A stretch of 64,000 nt of DNA from Lepiota brunneoincarnata (Eukaryota > Basidiomycota > Agaricomycetes > Agaricales > Agaricaceae), in contig JAEBUN010000002.1 in NCBI GenBank assembly GCA_023014365.1, forward strand, positions 248,001 to 312,000, written 5' to 3'. Below, piece after piece: positions 45,508 through 57,149 of the stretch (position 1 is its first letter; every line of letters begins with the position of its first letter). A model generated the notes under the pieces. The model did not search any database, was not told where the DNA came from, and saw only the letters and a program-made list of their open reading frames with translations. The position numbers were made by a program, and so were the translations under genes.

Positions 45508-45899
45508 AAGCAGGCGAAGGGGTTGCTACATTTGGCGGGGGCGGTCGGTGTTTTGAGGATTCGGTACGCACAAAGAACACATAATCTGTACCACTGAACT
45601 GTTAACGGGGTGTCCGGCGGATGTGACAAGGAGGTGTCGTCAAGATGAGTATCGGCTTCCTGCTAGTGATTCTTTCCCAATAGTTTATGCTATATCGGAT
45701 AATGTGTGTGGGCTAGCGCCAGCAAGACGCCAAGCCGGTCAACGGCAGTACCATCTTAGGACAACGCCCCATGGGTGCATACAGCATACCCCAGGGTGAG
45801 AGCCCCTATATGTCCATGTCCAGTTGATCATCTATTCGGATGCGGTTCCATCAAGGAAAAATTTTCCCTATCGCCGTTCCCAACTGAATTGTCTGTAGC

Positions 45900-46620
45900 G
45901 CTCCAGAAGTTGGGCGCTGGATTGTGAAGAAAAGGCTCGTCCATTTTGGAGGCCACCACAGGGACGACGATGAGGCGCCCTAACAGGCTCAACAATTGAA
46001 GCATGGGAATACTATATACATTGCGTCTATATCCGTGTACCATTCTTAACAAGTACAAATTCCATTAGGTTTCCACGCGTGTAGCTCGGGAGAATGAATT
46101 TGCACGCTTACCCTACGCTGCCACTTTACACCTTCAACGATCGCCTCCACAGCCAACCCCGCCGGATGTCCTCGAGTTGGATCAACAAATCCATCCAGGT
46201 TTTCTAAACCCCAATCGTGTCTTTATGCGAACCTAACTTATCCGATTACGACACACTTATACGAGGCGGTGAAATGTATTTACATTGCCCAGATTTTGCG
46301 CAATGGATTCGGGTGTGTCAGGGTGTACAGGATGTTTATAAGTTGAAGTTGCAGGCGTGGGTAAGACCGGACTGGCGATTTGAATAAGGTATGGCCGTTT
46401 CTGGACCTCAATGATAAGAAGGGGAAGATAAAGCTCATGGTGCGATGGTTATATTTTCCAGATGGAACAGTCCTGTGGATCAAATTCCGCCAGCATCATG
46501 ACCTCCGATTGTTGTTGATGGATACGGGCAATGAGGAACTTGTATATGCGGATCTGAACGATATGTACTGAAGAAGTGGGAATGTGATTGCAGAGGAGCG
46601 GAGAGGGACAGGTGAACCGG
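45900..46620 (+). pseudogene. NADAR gene relic N4
   Basis: 45945-46100 aligns to N3 at 42760-42930. 46170-46375 is a decayed NADAR exon (FDQQ-type start, HPGFLN, then a frame change and stops). 46463-46571 is the last exon with one base lost after MEQ, after which another frame restores VLWIKFRQHHDLRLLL and ELVYADLNDMY. It stops early at 46569-46571. It is convergent with M6, about 1 kb downstream. Confidence 0.7.
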
Positions 46621-47214
46621 CACTATGAGACCAAACATGTAAGTATTTTAGGTCAGAAACCTCAAGAAGCGAGAATCCCATTCTATAGTGTTGTTTTTAT
46701 GAGCGTATGTAAGAATGACGTAATGAGAATCCCACCAGATAGTGTCGTTTTTTCAGAAAGGGGTCGTAATTCTTTAATAATTCGACGGAAATCCCTACGG
46801 TTTATGGCGTAGTTTTCCACGCATTTGGTCTCACAGTACAGGGCGCTCGAGTAATAGAACAAAGTTTAACAGCCGTCGGATTTGTTTACCGTGGAGTCGT
46901 GGACGCTACGAAATCAGCAAGCGTTTGTCATTACTCCTTATGGCGATACCTTGAATCTTGCCGAACCAAGCCGTAAAAGCCCCAACGGGCAAGGGGATCC
47001 CAATATATAACCTCGGAAACAAACCAAAAGCACATCATTCCGACTAAATAAAGAGCAAACAATGTTGAAATACAGGACTAAACTTAGAAACCGATAAACA
47101 GCGGTCCCCAGCCGACCTTGCTGCGCTTTGGCACTCACATGCCAAGAACATTTCCTGGCGGGACCAAACTGTATCTCAGCGAGGCATCTCGCGAGGCATG
47201 AACCAGATGCTGAT

Positions 47215-47428
47215 TCCTGCGGGAGGGAGAACACGTGACAAGGTCACACCACTTGTAGTACATGAACCTTTACCTTCCCCCCCATACCCTGCCTCTCCAC
47301 CTGTATACCATGCAATATCTAACATCCTTTCAAAAGCTCACCCGTCCATACCTTTTTTCATGTCCTTCTACATCACTTGTAATTTACAGTTGATCTTTTA
47401 TGTTGTCTGGATCCCTCACAGCACAAGA
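47215..47428 (+). mobile_element. TCTTGCGC-family element, copy E (214 bp, short middle)
   Basis: The left end is TTCCTGCGGGAGGG (a mutated TTCTTGCGCGAGGG) and the right end CCTCACAGCACAAGA. The left part keeps ACGTGACAAGGTCACACCAC and CATGCAATATCTAACATCC, shared with copy B. The right part keeps TTCTACATCACTTGTAA and CTGGATCCCTCACAG. The middle with the internal arms is deleted. It lies between N4 and M6. Confidence 0.7.
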
Positions 47429-47632
47429 GCGAGCGGCTGGCATAATGGCGCCGCCCCCCGCCCCCGACATCACCGGATTTTTTCATGAATACGCTGGGAG
47501 CAGATAGCGGACGAATAAGCCATTTGTTCGACTTCACTTGACTAGCCGAGGGCAAGTTTGCGTAACAATCGTGATACAACATAAAAGGGTTTTCTATTCA
47601 TGGGTCTGTAGACCTCGCCGCTCAAAAAAATA

Positions 47633-48190
47633 TTACACTTTGCCTCTGAGTGATACAAAGGTCACAAAAGTAAAGAGAAGACGTGCCCCTCCTAATACCA
47701 AAACTACCAGTGCCATTACTTTGAGTATAGGGTACGGTATCCCAAAAGATGAGATCACTCCAAAAAAGGTTCCCAGTGATCTAGCAAACCGGGGACCAAG
47801 GCAGCTGGAATTCCAACTTAACGGTTAACATCCTTACCATCACAGATGCCGGAGACACGTACTATACCAACAAACTCTCCGATGCGGTTGCGTCAATGGT
47901 GTTCGACGTGATATCCTCTGCTGTGTTATCCAGAATGAGGGAACTGGGCTCCACGTCGATGGTTACATGAGGGGAAGAGAGAGGGAAAGTTGGAGTCGTG
48001 GTAGTTGAGGTAGATGTCACTGGATTCGAGTCCCGCCAAACGATGACAGTAGTGTCATGATGTCCGTGGACCACCCTGACTCTAGGCCTTCCCTGGTCGC
48101 TCAACGCTGACCTCTCCGTCTAGAAATAGTGATGAGATCACCATCATGTGTTAAGGAGGATCACATACGTCCAAGGTGTGTGATGTCCAT
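47633..48190 (-). pseudogene. Family M small membrane protein, copy M6 (+1 frameshift)
   Basis: Exons are 48169-48190 (22 nt), 47863-48119 and 47633-47804 (172 nt), sum 451 nt, one more than a multiple of three. Exon 1 is MDITHLG. The extra base is a C near 48087 (GAAGGCCTAGAG, where M7 has GAAGGCTAGAG). After it the frame reads RVRVVHGHHDTTVIVWRDSN, SSPHVTIDVEPSSLILD and ATASESLLV. Exon 3 is open (FARSLGTFFGVISSFGIP and LKVMALVVLVLGGARLLF). It shares leader and 3' flank with M7. Confidence 0.75.
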
Positions 48191-48275
48191 AGTGCTATAG
48201 TCAAAAATACAAGTGGTTGAGAACTCCGAGCCTGTGAGGCGGGTGAGAGCCGGATTGCAGTGGAGTGACACAGTA

Positions 48276-49180
48276 GGCCTTTTAATGGTTTGAGGAATTG
48301 GTACGACACAAGGAGCAAATAACGTATGGCTTTGGGCTTATGGACGGCACTGCTCACCGACTTGTTATTGAAGCCTATTCTTAGGCTTCTCTTCAGGATC
48401 GATTCATAAAGACTCAACAGCACAAGAACTCTTGGCACTTCGCATGCCCCCAACATGACGCGCCAAAGTCACAGGAAAGAACTCACGTTAATAACATGCA
48501 CAGCCAATCACGAATCAACGTTCGTATTCGTGCGAGGATCCCGATAAGCCAACTCACCCCATAAATCACCTGTGCTCTCTGCCGCTGATCCGAGTGTGCT
48601 GATTTCGTGCTTTCCCTGATACGACCAGCCCATTCTATGCTATCACAAACATGTACCCAGTGTTTGTCCCCTCTCACCGGAATTTGGGCTTGCTATGGTA
48701 GGGCCCCGAGGCATTGGGCATACATCGTTGGGATCCCAATGCGGGTTCCCAATGAAGAGGTGAGTAGGTGATGAGCAGCATTGTGGGACCTTGAACTATG
48801 TTACCGACGGCTGTCCTAAAAATAAGTAATACACTTGCACTTGACAGTAGACCCTGTCAGCCACCAGGACTGTGAGCAACTGATCTATGTACTCGGGGGT
48901 GAAATATGATTAACATAAAAGTGAGGCCCTACTTGGTTCCCCGTTGGTAAAGGCTACAGCCTTGCCTGGACACGAGGCATGAATGGCAATCTATTTCTCC
49001 CCTTTGGAACATCATACATCACGTCCGAGATGTACGCCAGCTCAAATCCAGAAGGGTTTCCCCCATATGTCAATTGGCCGAACCTATTGGGGGGGTGCTT
49101 CCTGCGATCTGACCATCAGGCAATCAAACAAGCGCCCACCTCTCAGGTGTGTGTGTGTGTGACCTGGGTACCAACAAACA
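48276..49180. other. Upstream flank of M6; no gene recognised
   Basis: Beyond the leader, frames at 48151-48677 (minus) and 48979-49218 (plus) carry no motif. A GT dinucleotide run lies at about 49147-49161. Confidence 0.45.
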
Positions 49181-49189
49181 TGCCTCGCC

Positions 49190-49770
49190 TTGCTGTTCAT
49201 CTGTTGCAGCAGGAGTGAGGGCATTGATCAAAAATCCGACCTCGTGCCACGAAGCATAAATTATCCCTGAGCAGAGTGACGCACATTCTCTGGATCCAAG
49301 CGTCATTGACAAGGGTGGGGGGACTTATGCGGGTTTCGCCCTTGCGAAGGGGCCCACCAGAGGGCTTAACCGCTGCCCTGACCCGCCTTGGTTCATGCAA
49401 CAACAGAATTAGACTACCTAACTTAGGATGGCTGTGGGGGAGTATGAATCAATATATTCATTGATCTGCCGGACCGGCTAGCACGCTGGGGCGCCTCCGG
49501 GACCCCGTACAGGTAGGTAGGAAGGGGGGCTGGGCCTGGGGCATCCCTCCCACTCGGACCCATCACGGCATGGTTACCTGATGAGAGGCCGGCCCACTGC
49601 GTAGTCTTTTACACTACGGCTTTTTCGTCTGTGTGTGTGTGTGTAATTCCTTAGCCAGATTCTTACTTAAGCGTCAGGCCGGCCGTCTCCGAAGATAAGG
49701 CAGCAAGCTGCGAATGTGCGAAGTCTTGGAATAGAACCAAGAGACTTACCTAACCGGTAGACCATAATAT
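49190..49770 (-). mobile_element. SINE-like repeat with tRNA-type A and B boxes
   Basis: On the minus strand TGGTCTACCGG (49754-49764) fits an RNA polymerase III A box and GGTTCTATTCC (within 49725-49741) fits a B box with one mismatch. CTTGG, a 7-base loop and CCAAG (49725-49741) form a perfect T-arm-like hairpin. Only about 15 bases separate the boxes, too few for a normal tRNA, so an anticodon arm is missing. A GT run follows at 49630-49643. The body continues to about 49190. I recall similar GC-rich repeats in other mushroom genomes but could not check. Confidence 0.45.
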
Positions 49771-49789
49771 CGCTGGATTTCGATACAAG

Positions 49790-50763
49790 AAACAATTGTT
49801 AGATTAATGACCATGGATACGGATATTTTATGGAAAATCGGATCCCCAAATCGAAGTCACATGTTGCAGGGGAAGTCGAGTAACGCAAAACGACCTAATA
49901 CTTTCGTAAACAAGCACTGGAGAAGCCGCTAACCACCATCAGACGCCCATATAACGCATGGAACCACACACTCTCCATTCCTGCGAATCAAGAAGGCCTT
50001 GGCTCAACTGGCGATTAGATTTCCTATGCCGCTAGATCCGGACAATCGCTTAAACCGACCTTCGGCAACATCGAGAGAGAACCCGAAGTGACGGAGCCAA
50101 CCGGTGATAAGGTGTTTCGCCTACACGCAAGAAAGTTGGTTCAACGAGGGCAGGTAGCTCTTCGTTACCGGGTTGTCTCCTTTCGAGAAAGTTTAGCTTG
50201 AACCAGTGGGCAAAAGCCAGAAAAAAAACAATGATTTTATCTCTGCACGCAACAAAGCTTCTGATGAGGATCACCATTGTGGGCCCACTCAACAACGTGG
50301 ACAATAGAAAAGAAATCAACGGTCCCGGCTTCCGGTTATTCGGCTGCCTTCGCCGGGGTCAGTCAAGCGGGTAGGGACGCAAAGATAATTTACGCCCGCC
50401 TATGGACAACCACCAAATCCCAGAGGTCATTGATATTGGCGGCAAAGGGAAAAACCGCAGGGCTTGTAACCCTGAAGCCTGCTGATAGGGTTGGAACGCA
50501 GCCCTGTTGAATCCATGAAGCTTCTTAGCATGAGGTGGGTGCTGAGATAGTGGTAGCGATTTGGTGAGTCACACATGTCACAGGTGAAATTTCGAGTGAC
50601 TTCCATATGGCTGGTCGTATTCTCGTCAGCTCCTTCTTCCTCTGATCCATTGATAATAAGCTCATCTGCAAGGTTCATATCCAATGCCATATCCCGGATG
50701 TCCATGCACGGCAGTGAAGCCTCAATATCCATAATACCACCCTCACAGTGATTGCCTGACATC
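49790..50763. other. Unassigned; one protein-like minus frame
   Basis: A minus frame at 50427-50765 starts MMSGNHCEGGIMDIEASL and includes LIINGSEEEGADENTTSH and FTCDMCDSPNRYHYLSTH, a C-x2-C arrangement followed by His. It sits divergently next to the histone deacetylase fragment. I do not recognise it and it may be chance. The rest shows nothing. Confidence 0.3.
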
Positions 50764-51420
50764 ACCGTCTACTGCGACTGTGCGTGTTCTGCTACTTTCT
50801 CTCATTCTAGTGTCTAATGCATTCTCAGGTGATGCCGGCTCACATTCGTATGATCTCAGACATCCCATGGAGCCACACCGTATTCAGGTCATGCACGACC
50901 TGGTCGCTGCCTACGATATGCTTCCCAAAATGCACATCCTCGTAAGTCGCCTTGATGGAGCTGTGTATTACTCTTGGGGCGCTTAGCGTATTCTCCTCTT
51001 AGCGGCCCAAACGTGCCACTCCCGAGATGACGACCACATTCTACACCGACGAATACATCCATTTCCTAATCTGTTACCCCAGAGACAGCACAGAACGAGC
51101 TGTTCGTTCTCACCCTTGCAAACCTCAAAATGTTTCCAGTCCTTGTAGGAGAGGACAACCCAGCCTTCGAAGGCGTGTTTGAGTTCTGTCCAATTCAATA
51201 TCGGCTGGCGGTTCAATATGCACGTCCTCACTTCCACCTGCGCCAAAAGTCTACTAAATCGAAAATCGCAGCCGTCGCCCAACGAATAGGTACGGGCGCT
51301 GCCGACATGGCTATAAGCTGGGCTGGAAACCTCCACCATGCCAAAAAACGCGAAGCATCGTGCTTCTGCTATGTCAACGACATTGTGCTTGGTGTCCTTG
51401 GACTGCTCGGACCTCGCTTG
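50764..51420 (+). pseudogene. Class I histone deacetylase, 5' fragment
   Basis: The piece TVYCD (ending 50779) splices to 50829-50941, DAGSHSYDLRHPMEPHRIQV, then MHDLVAAYDMLPKMHIL. After another intron (acceptor at 51002) comes RPKRATPEMTTTFYTDEYIH followed by FL. Frame changes follow, with [35 protein letters not shown] and [15 protein letters not shown]. The HPMKPHR and [16 protein letters not shown] motifs identify an Rpd3/Hos2-type deacetylase. The His pair is kept, but the Gly after S is Cys. Everything after VNDIVLG, including the metal-binding aspartates, is missing. A 213-codon minus frame over 50983-51624 is an antisense shadow. Confidence 0.8.
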
Positions 51421-51689
51421 TTTGCCTCCTTCCTCAAAACCTTCATGTCTTCCTGTTCCCCTCGTCTTCTCGAAAGAGCTTTCCCTCCTATCGTCACTGG
51501 GACCATCATCCTTATGATAGGGCGCTTCACTCATCGACGAATCTGGCATTGCAAACTGGGATGGCGGATCGAATGATTGTATGAACAGGGCCTGCGACGG
51601 AATTCTTTGCACTCTGCCCAACATTGATGCTCCGCGCCCTCTTCCATAAATTGCCCTTACCGTACATTCCTTGACTGTTCGGTCAGCGC

Positions 51690-52672
51690 ATCTTTCATGA
51701 ATAGAGCTGGGGTTCTGCGGGGTTCATTGGCTTCGGTTTTACTTCCTTCATCTCCATCACCGAAGCCTTCGGTTCACCTTTTATGAAAGATAGCTTTTTA
51801 ATCGTTGATATCCTTGTTGGTTGCATCGTCGCAGGTGCCACAGGCTACATCAGCGAATCCACCATCAAATCCGTCCCAGTCATAACCTTCCTCTGGCCCA
51901 TCGTTTCAAACTCAGCATCTACCCCCGCTATCCTTCCTATGCTCGCCACGTAGGTTTCCTTTTACCACAAAAGCCATAGTAGGCATCACCGCCTCTGCCA
52001 AAGTCTCTCTACACCCTGTCACAGGCGATGTATCTGACCCACGTATTCAGGGTGAAGTTCTCGGTGACGGAATTTCAGGGTTCATGCTCACAATGTTCAC
52101 AGTTACTCCTCTCTCGACTTTAGCGTAGAATAATGGTGTGATTGTGATTACGTGGTGTGTGAAAAGGAGTACAGCGAGGTGGTGTTGTTTTTGCTTGATT
52201 CTGTTTGGGGTGCTGGGAACGATTTCTAATGTGTTTTTGGCAATTCCAGCGCCAGTTTTAGGGGGCGTGACGACGTTTCTGTTTGCGAGCGTTGGAATGT
52301 CTGGTATTTGTGTAATTGCGCATGTGAGGTTTTCGAGGAAGGATAGGTTCGTGCTTGCTGCCGCTTTGACATTTGGGCCCGGGAATTTGCTCAAAAAGGA
52401 TGTCGTCGCGTATTTGTTTGAGCGGGTGGATAGTCTAGACAACGGATTGAGGAGCCTCTTTGATTCAATTACTATCATTCTGAGCATGCCATGTGAGTGC
52501 CTGTTGTTCCTTTTATATGGGGTTCAGCTAATTTTTTCCGCAGTCCTGGCTGCTGGTGTCACCGCCACAGCACTTAATCTCATACTTCCTCATGAGCCCT
52601 TGCATGACAGGCACTTGAGTGAGAGCAGTTTGTTGCCATCAGTGGCAGAGCTGAGACCTTGAGTCGCAGGTC
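51690..52672 (+). pseudogene. NCS2 purine (uric acid-xanthine) permease, 3' part
   Basis: The sequence reads GFIGFGFTSFISITEAFGSP with minor frame slips, then DILVGCIVAGATGYISESTI, RIQGEVLGDGISGFM, LSTLA-stop-NNGVIVITW, CLILFGVLGTISNVFLAIP, APVLGGVTTFLFASVGMSGI and LFDSITIILSMP. It is spliced (intron at about 52490-52544) to LAAGVTATALNLILPHEP. The family signature Q-N-N-G-V-I-x-x-T-R has its Gln as TAG and its Arg as Trp, so the transporter core is lost. The N-terminal half is absent and the fragment abuts the deacetylase fragment. Confidence 0.82.
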
Positions 52673-53010
52673 CGAGGGAAATCAGAAGACCTCTGTTTCG
52701 TGAGCTCGTGCTCGTGTTATTTGAACTTTCCGTTTCTATACCTCGTATATAGTCTTCTTCACTTGCATTCATTGGTTGCCTCAACCAGCTCTTGAGCTAT
52801 CGAAGTATCGGAGGTAACGGCAGGGATGCCTTGATTGTAAAAAGAGGAAAAAATGGAGTGGAGGATAATCTTTGCATATATTTTATGTTATCGCAATGAG
52901 ACAAATGGGGACAAAGTTCCTGCTCGAAGTTGTACAGTACACACCCAGCTATCAACAACGAACCCGCATTACTGGAAATGATTGACGAGAAACACGGTAC
53001 TGAAAATGCT

Positions 53011-56000
53011 TTATGCTGCCGATGGCACCTCCCTGCGCTTCCGAACGCATTCAAGTAACTCTAGATCCGTAGTTTCATCCCATGGTGACTGGCATTGACG
53101 GTGAAGAAGAAGAGCATGGTTCAAATATTGCTCAGCCTCTTCCAGTTTATCCTGCTGCAAAAATAGTTGTCCCAACAACTGGACAGCCTCGGCTTCCCCA
53201 AACGCGCTACGCGACTGGCGATGAAGCTCAATTGCTTGCTTGAAAGACGACTCGGCATCACCCAGCTCATCCCGTCGCAAATGCACTTCTCCCAGCTTCT
53301 GGACATCATAGGCCTCCCCAAGCACGGAATGCGACAGCCGGTGAAGCTCAACCGCTCGTTACGAAAGATAACTCGGCTTCATCTAGCTTATCCTGTTGCA
53401 AATACACTTCTCCCAGGTTTTGGACATCGTTGGCCTCACCAAGCACGGAATGCGACTGGCGATGAAGTTCGAATTGCTTTCTTGAAAGACAACTCGGCCT
53501 CGTCTAGCTTATCCCGTCGCAAGCACACTTCCCCCAGGTTGTTGATATCGTTGGCCTCACCAAGGATGTCATGCGACTGCTGATGAAGCTCAATTGCTTT
53601 CTTGAAAGACAACTCAGCTTCATCTAGCTTATCCTGCCGCAAATACACTTCCCCCAGGTTGTTGATATCGTTAGGCCTCACCAAGGATGTCATGCTGACT
53701 GCCGATGAAGCCCAATTGCCTTCTTGAAAGATGACTCGGCATCACGTAGCCTATCCTGTCGCAAATACACTTCTCCCAGGTTCTGGACATCATAGGCCTC
53801 ACCAAGGATGTCGTGTGACTGTTGATGAAGTACAATTGCTTTCTTGAAAGACGACTCAGCATCGTCTAGCTTATCCCGTCGTAAATACACTTCTCCCAGC
53901 TTCTGGACGTCGTAGGCCTCACCAAGCACATAATGTGACTGCTGATGAAGTTCGATTGCCTTCTTGAAAGATAACTCGGCTTCGGCTAGCTTATCCCGCC
54001 GCAAATACACTCCTCCCAGCTTCCGGATATTGTAGGCCTCACCGAGCACGTAATGCGACTCCCGATGAAGTCCAATTGCCTTCTTGAAAGACAACTCGGC
54101 TTCGTCTAGCTTGTCCTGGATAGAGGTAGACATGCGACAATGCTGAAATGCATCGCACATGTAACCGGGATGACCCAACCACCCTCCATTGTGCTAGATC
54201 TATGATCTCCGAAGTAAGATTGCCCATATACATTGACCAGAAGGTATAACCAATGGAAGCATCCACAATCTTTTCATCCACACAGTCTTTCTTGAGCATC
54301 TTCATGAATACCGTGTGCATATTGGGAAGTTCTGGTGGAATTACACGGTGGCCAGCGGGATCCGAATAATCCGAAAAATGATGCATCATTTCGGCATAGA
54401 ATACGCCTAAGCAGTCATGAAGTGGACGATCCATCTCCATCTTCATACCAAACTCCCGGATCGGCACGAGCATTCGATATCTGAGGTTTCCCTCCGTTCC
54501 ATCAACGTACACAAGTGATACCCGTTGTAGGGACACCAATGTCTGCTGAAGATGGATGGTCGCTGGTAAGTGGCTCTGCAGTCCGTCAATGGCTTCTTGT
54601 CGACATGGAAACCCATTCGGAAGGCCCGATAGCAGGGCGAAAACCTGGATGGCGTTCGGGTCTGCCTGCATACGTGGACTGTGCACTGAGAGGTGAATGG
54701 AGACGTCGAGATTGGATAAAGCGATGTTTGCTACCCGTCCCTATGGCCTTTGTCTGTGTCCGCTCCCACCGCGCCCACAACAATTCGGGCCCCTCGTTCC
54801 CTTCTTGTAGTTGAGCAACAACGAGTTTGATGGCCAGGGGTATCCCATTGACGACTTGAATCAAATTTTCGGTGAACTCGTTCATCGGCACTTGAGATTT
54901 TTCAAGTATTAATTTTGAGTCAACGTCACTCAGGTTCTTCAATGGTGGGAAGTAGCGGTTTGGACCAGGAAACTCCAGAAGGGCGCTGTGTGCCACGCAT
55001 GGTCATAATAATTGCGAGTTCGGGTACGCGATCAAGGTGGGATAACAAGTCCTCTGTGTCCCGTCGGATCGCCTCGTCCTCCCAAACGGTCTCGAAATTG
55101 TCCAAGCAAAGGGTGGTGCTGCCATGAAACCGGTCAAGAACGGTGTCAATCAAGTGTTCATTACGTTCGGAAGCCGGGATACGCAGCGCATTAGCGATTT
55201 CCCAAATCAGACCAGATAGTGATGTGACAGCCTCGCACGAGACAAAATACCGCGAAGGGTATCGCTCAATTACCGCATGGTCATGTATGACAGTGAGAGC
55301 GAGTGTTGTTTTCCCCATCCCGCCGACCCCCAAGATTGCGACTCGTGGTAATGGGTCGTTGAGTAGTGTTCTAATGACTGTGGATTTTTCTTCGTCTCTC
55401 CCGATCATTCGGTCCGGACGCGGAATGGGCTTGTAAAGAACACTGAATGAAGGAGGCAAGGATCAGGACTCTGGATACAGATAGGTCGAGGTCTGTTGTA
55501 CCTGGCTGGACCAAAAGAGACTTGGGTAGGTTGAGGTGGATTGATGAGCTTGAGTAGGAACCCTGTCTGTAGAAGTCGAATGAGGGCGAGTCATATGAAT
55601 GCTGATTCCGAACATACGATGAGATCCGTATTGAAACTATCGATGCGGCGGTCGTATTTGGCCAGAGTCTCGATCCTTGATTTCCGATTTACTACTTTAT
55701 CGATTTTGGCCCGCATGCCCTTTGGAGCTTTCGTTGTCAGAGTGTCAAGGATTTCTTCAAGGAGACTGGGCGGCGGATGAGCCAGTACCCACAGACGAAA
55801 AGATTAGATTTTGTTACCGGCTATACTCTCCTAATTTCTCCTCTGTATCTTTCAGCCGGTCCCTGTTCGGCGATGCGGCAACTTCAAGTAAACCATCGAG
55901 GATGACCTTTGACCTGCCCAGTATCTTCTCGACGAGCTCCTGGGACCGATCCTTTTCGGTTTGTATTTCCTGTTAAGTGTTTAGATGGGCGTTCAGTTTC

Positions 56001-56328
56001 CAGCAAGCTTGTGCACCTCTCTGATCTCGATGATTCGAACCAAAATCCCCGCAAACGCCTTCACATATGGGAAATCTCTGAATAGCTCGCCGACCTCCTT
56101 TGCAATCTTTGATACGGTATCGGCCAGGTTAACGGTCGTGAAGGTGATGGGTTCGGAGTTTGATGTTGGCGGATTGGCCACGGAATATGTGCCGGGCATC
56201 GCAGGTGATCGGTGAGTAGCCATGGCGTTTGTTGAGGCTTGTAGGACAGTGTGCCGAGTGGGGGCTTGAGTCTTTGGGCGCTGTATCATTGCGTTCAGAG
56301 GAGTAATCTTCCCACGAGAATTGCTCAT
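53011..56328 (-). pseudogene. NB-ARC/TPR STAND receptor R3, many lesions
   Basis: The exons parallel R1. The N-terminus (MATHRSPAMPGTYSVANPP or the upstream MSNSRG) leads to KEVGELFRDFPYVKAF, spliced to EIQTEKDRSQELVEKILGRS, then LLEEILDTLTTKAPKGM. A TGA follows at about 55594. The acceptor before the NB-ARC exon is ACAAG where R1 has ACAGG. NB-ARC has GRDEEKSTVIRT, GVGGMGKTTLA, LCLDNFETVWED and MTMRGTQRPSG, then an extra base near 54955. Another extra base (CGCTTTATCC, R1 has CGCTTATCC) lies near 54718. The TPR array from 54130 to 53020 holds about nine 120-bp units, several nearly identical in DNA, with single-base shifts between them. It ends RRREVPSAA. It was a full receptor gene, now broken. 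Confidence 0.85.
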
Positions 56329-56329
56329 T

Positions 56330-57149
56330 GCACATGACCACGTACTGCCAGTATGTTGTTCCTTGCTTTCGCCAATATGATATTTTCTGTCAGTTTATAT
56401 CGCGTCGTACCCACATTTTTGTCAAGGCGCTGGAGACGCTTGAAGGGACTATCGTGGTCATCAAGTGGATTTCGGCCCCCCTCTGCAGTCAGATGCTGAA
56501 ACCCAACCTCGAAGTACCACCGATTCACTACCAAGATACAAGGACACTTCAACTCAGGCATTCCCTACAAATCCAGGTTGCGGGCCACAGAACTCGGGTA
56601 CTTCGTAGACATAGCTGATATTTTCAGGAAGAATTATATTGTACATATCTATATGGTTCAAACCAGCTTGTTTATGGAACGTCAAGAAACGATATTTCCC
56701 AGAAGGCTTTCTTTGGCAGTGGAATGAGCCTTTTTATCGTCACGCTCAAGGGCTCGCCAAAGACCGTTCACTTTCCTTTCAACCTCCGACTTCCTTTAAA
56801 ACAAGTAATGATATCATGGTTTCGATACGATCACCTCCACATGTTCGGCCAGATAGCACTACAACTCTGAGTACGAAAAGAGAGTCGAATGATCGAAGGA
56901 CTGGTAGCGAGTTTACCCCCCTTTCCGGACCTAAACACATTGTTTTCAGACTCTAATGCATTACCTGATCAACACGTAGTTACCACTACCCTGATCTCTC
57001 GCAGTATCGTTGCTCGCCCTTGTCACTACGTGTATGCAGATGCCCCCCGTACTGTATCAATGCTGCAGCTCACTTGTTCATGCCTAGTGTCTTGGACTTT
57101 TGCACAACGAAGAGATAACGAGAACATTTACGCAGAGTCACACGTCTCA
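56330..57149. other. Upstream flank of R3; no gene recognised
   Basis: Frames at 56328-56956 on both strands overlap and lack motifs. No NADAR N-terminal similarity is visible before about 57150. Confidence 0.45.

Noticed and set aside
49725..49764. A functional tRNA gene
   Set aside because: The A and B boxes are too close and no anticodon arm or acceptor stem can be drawn. A SINE-like origin fits better.
50983..51624. A 213-codon minus frame
   Set aside because: It is antisense to the histone deacetylase fragment, which has family motifs on the plus strand.
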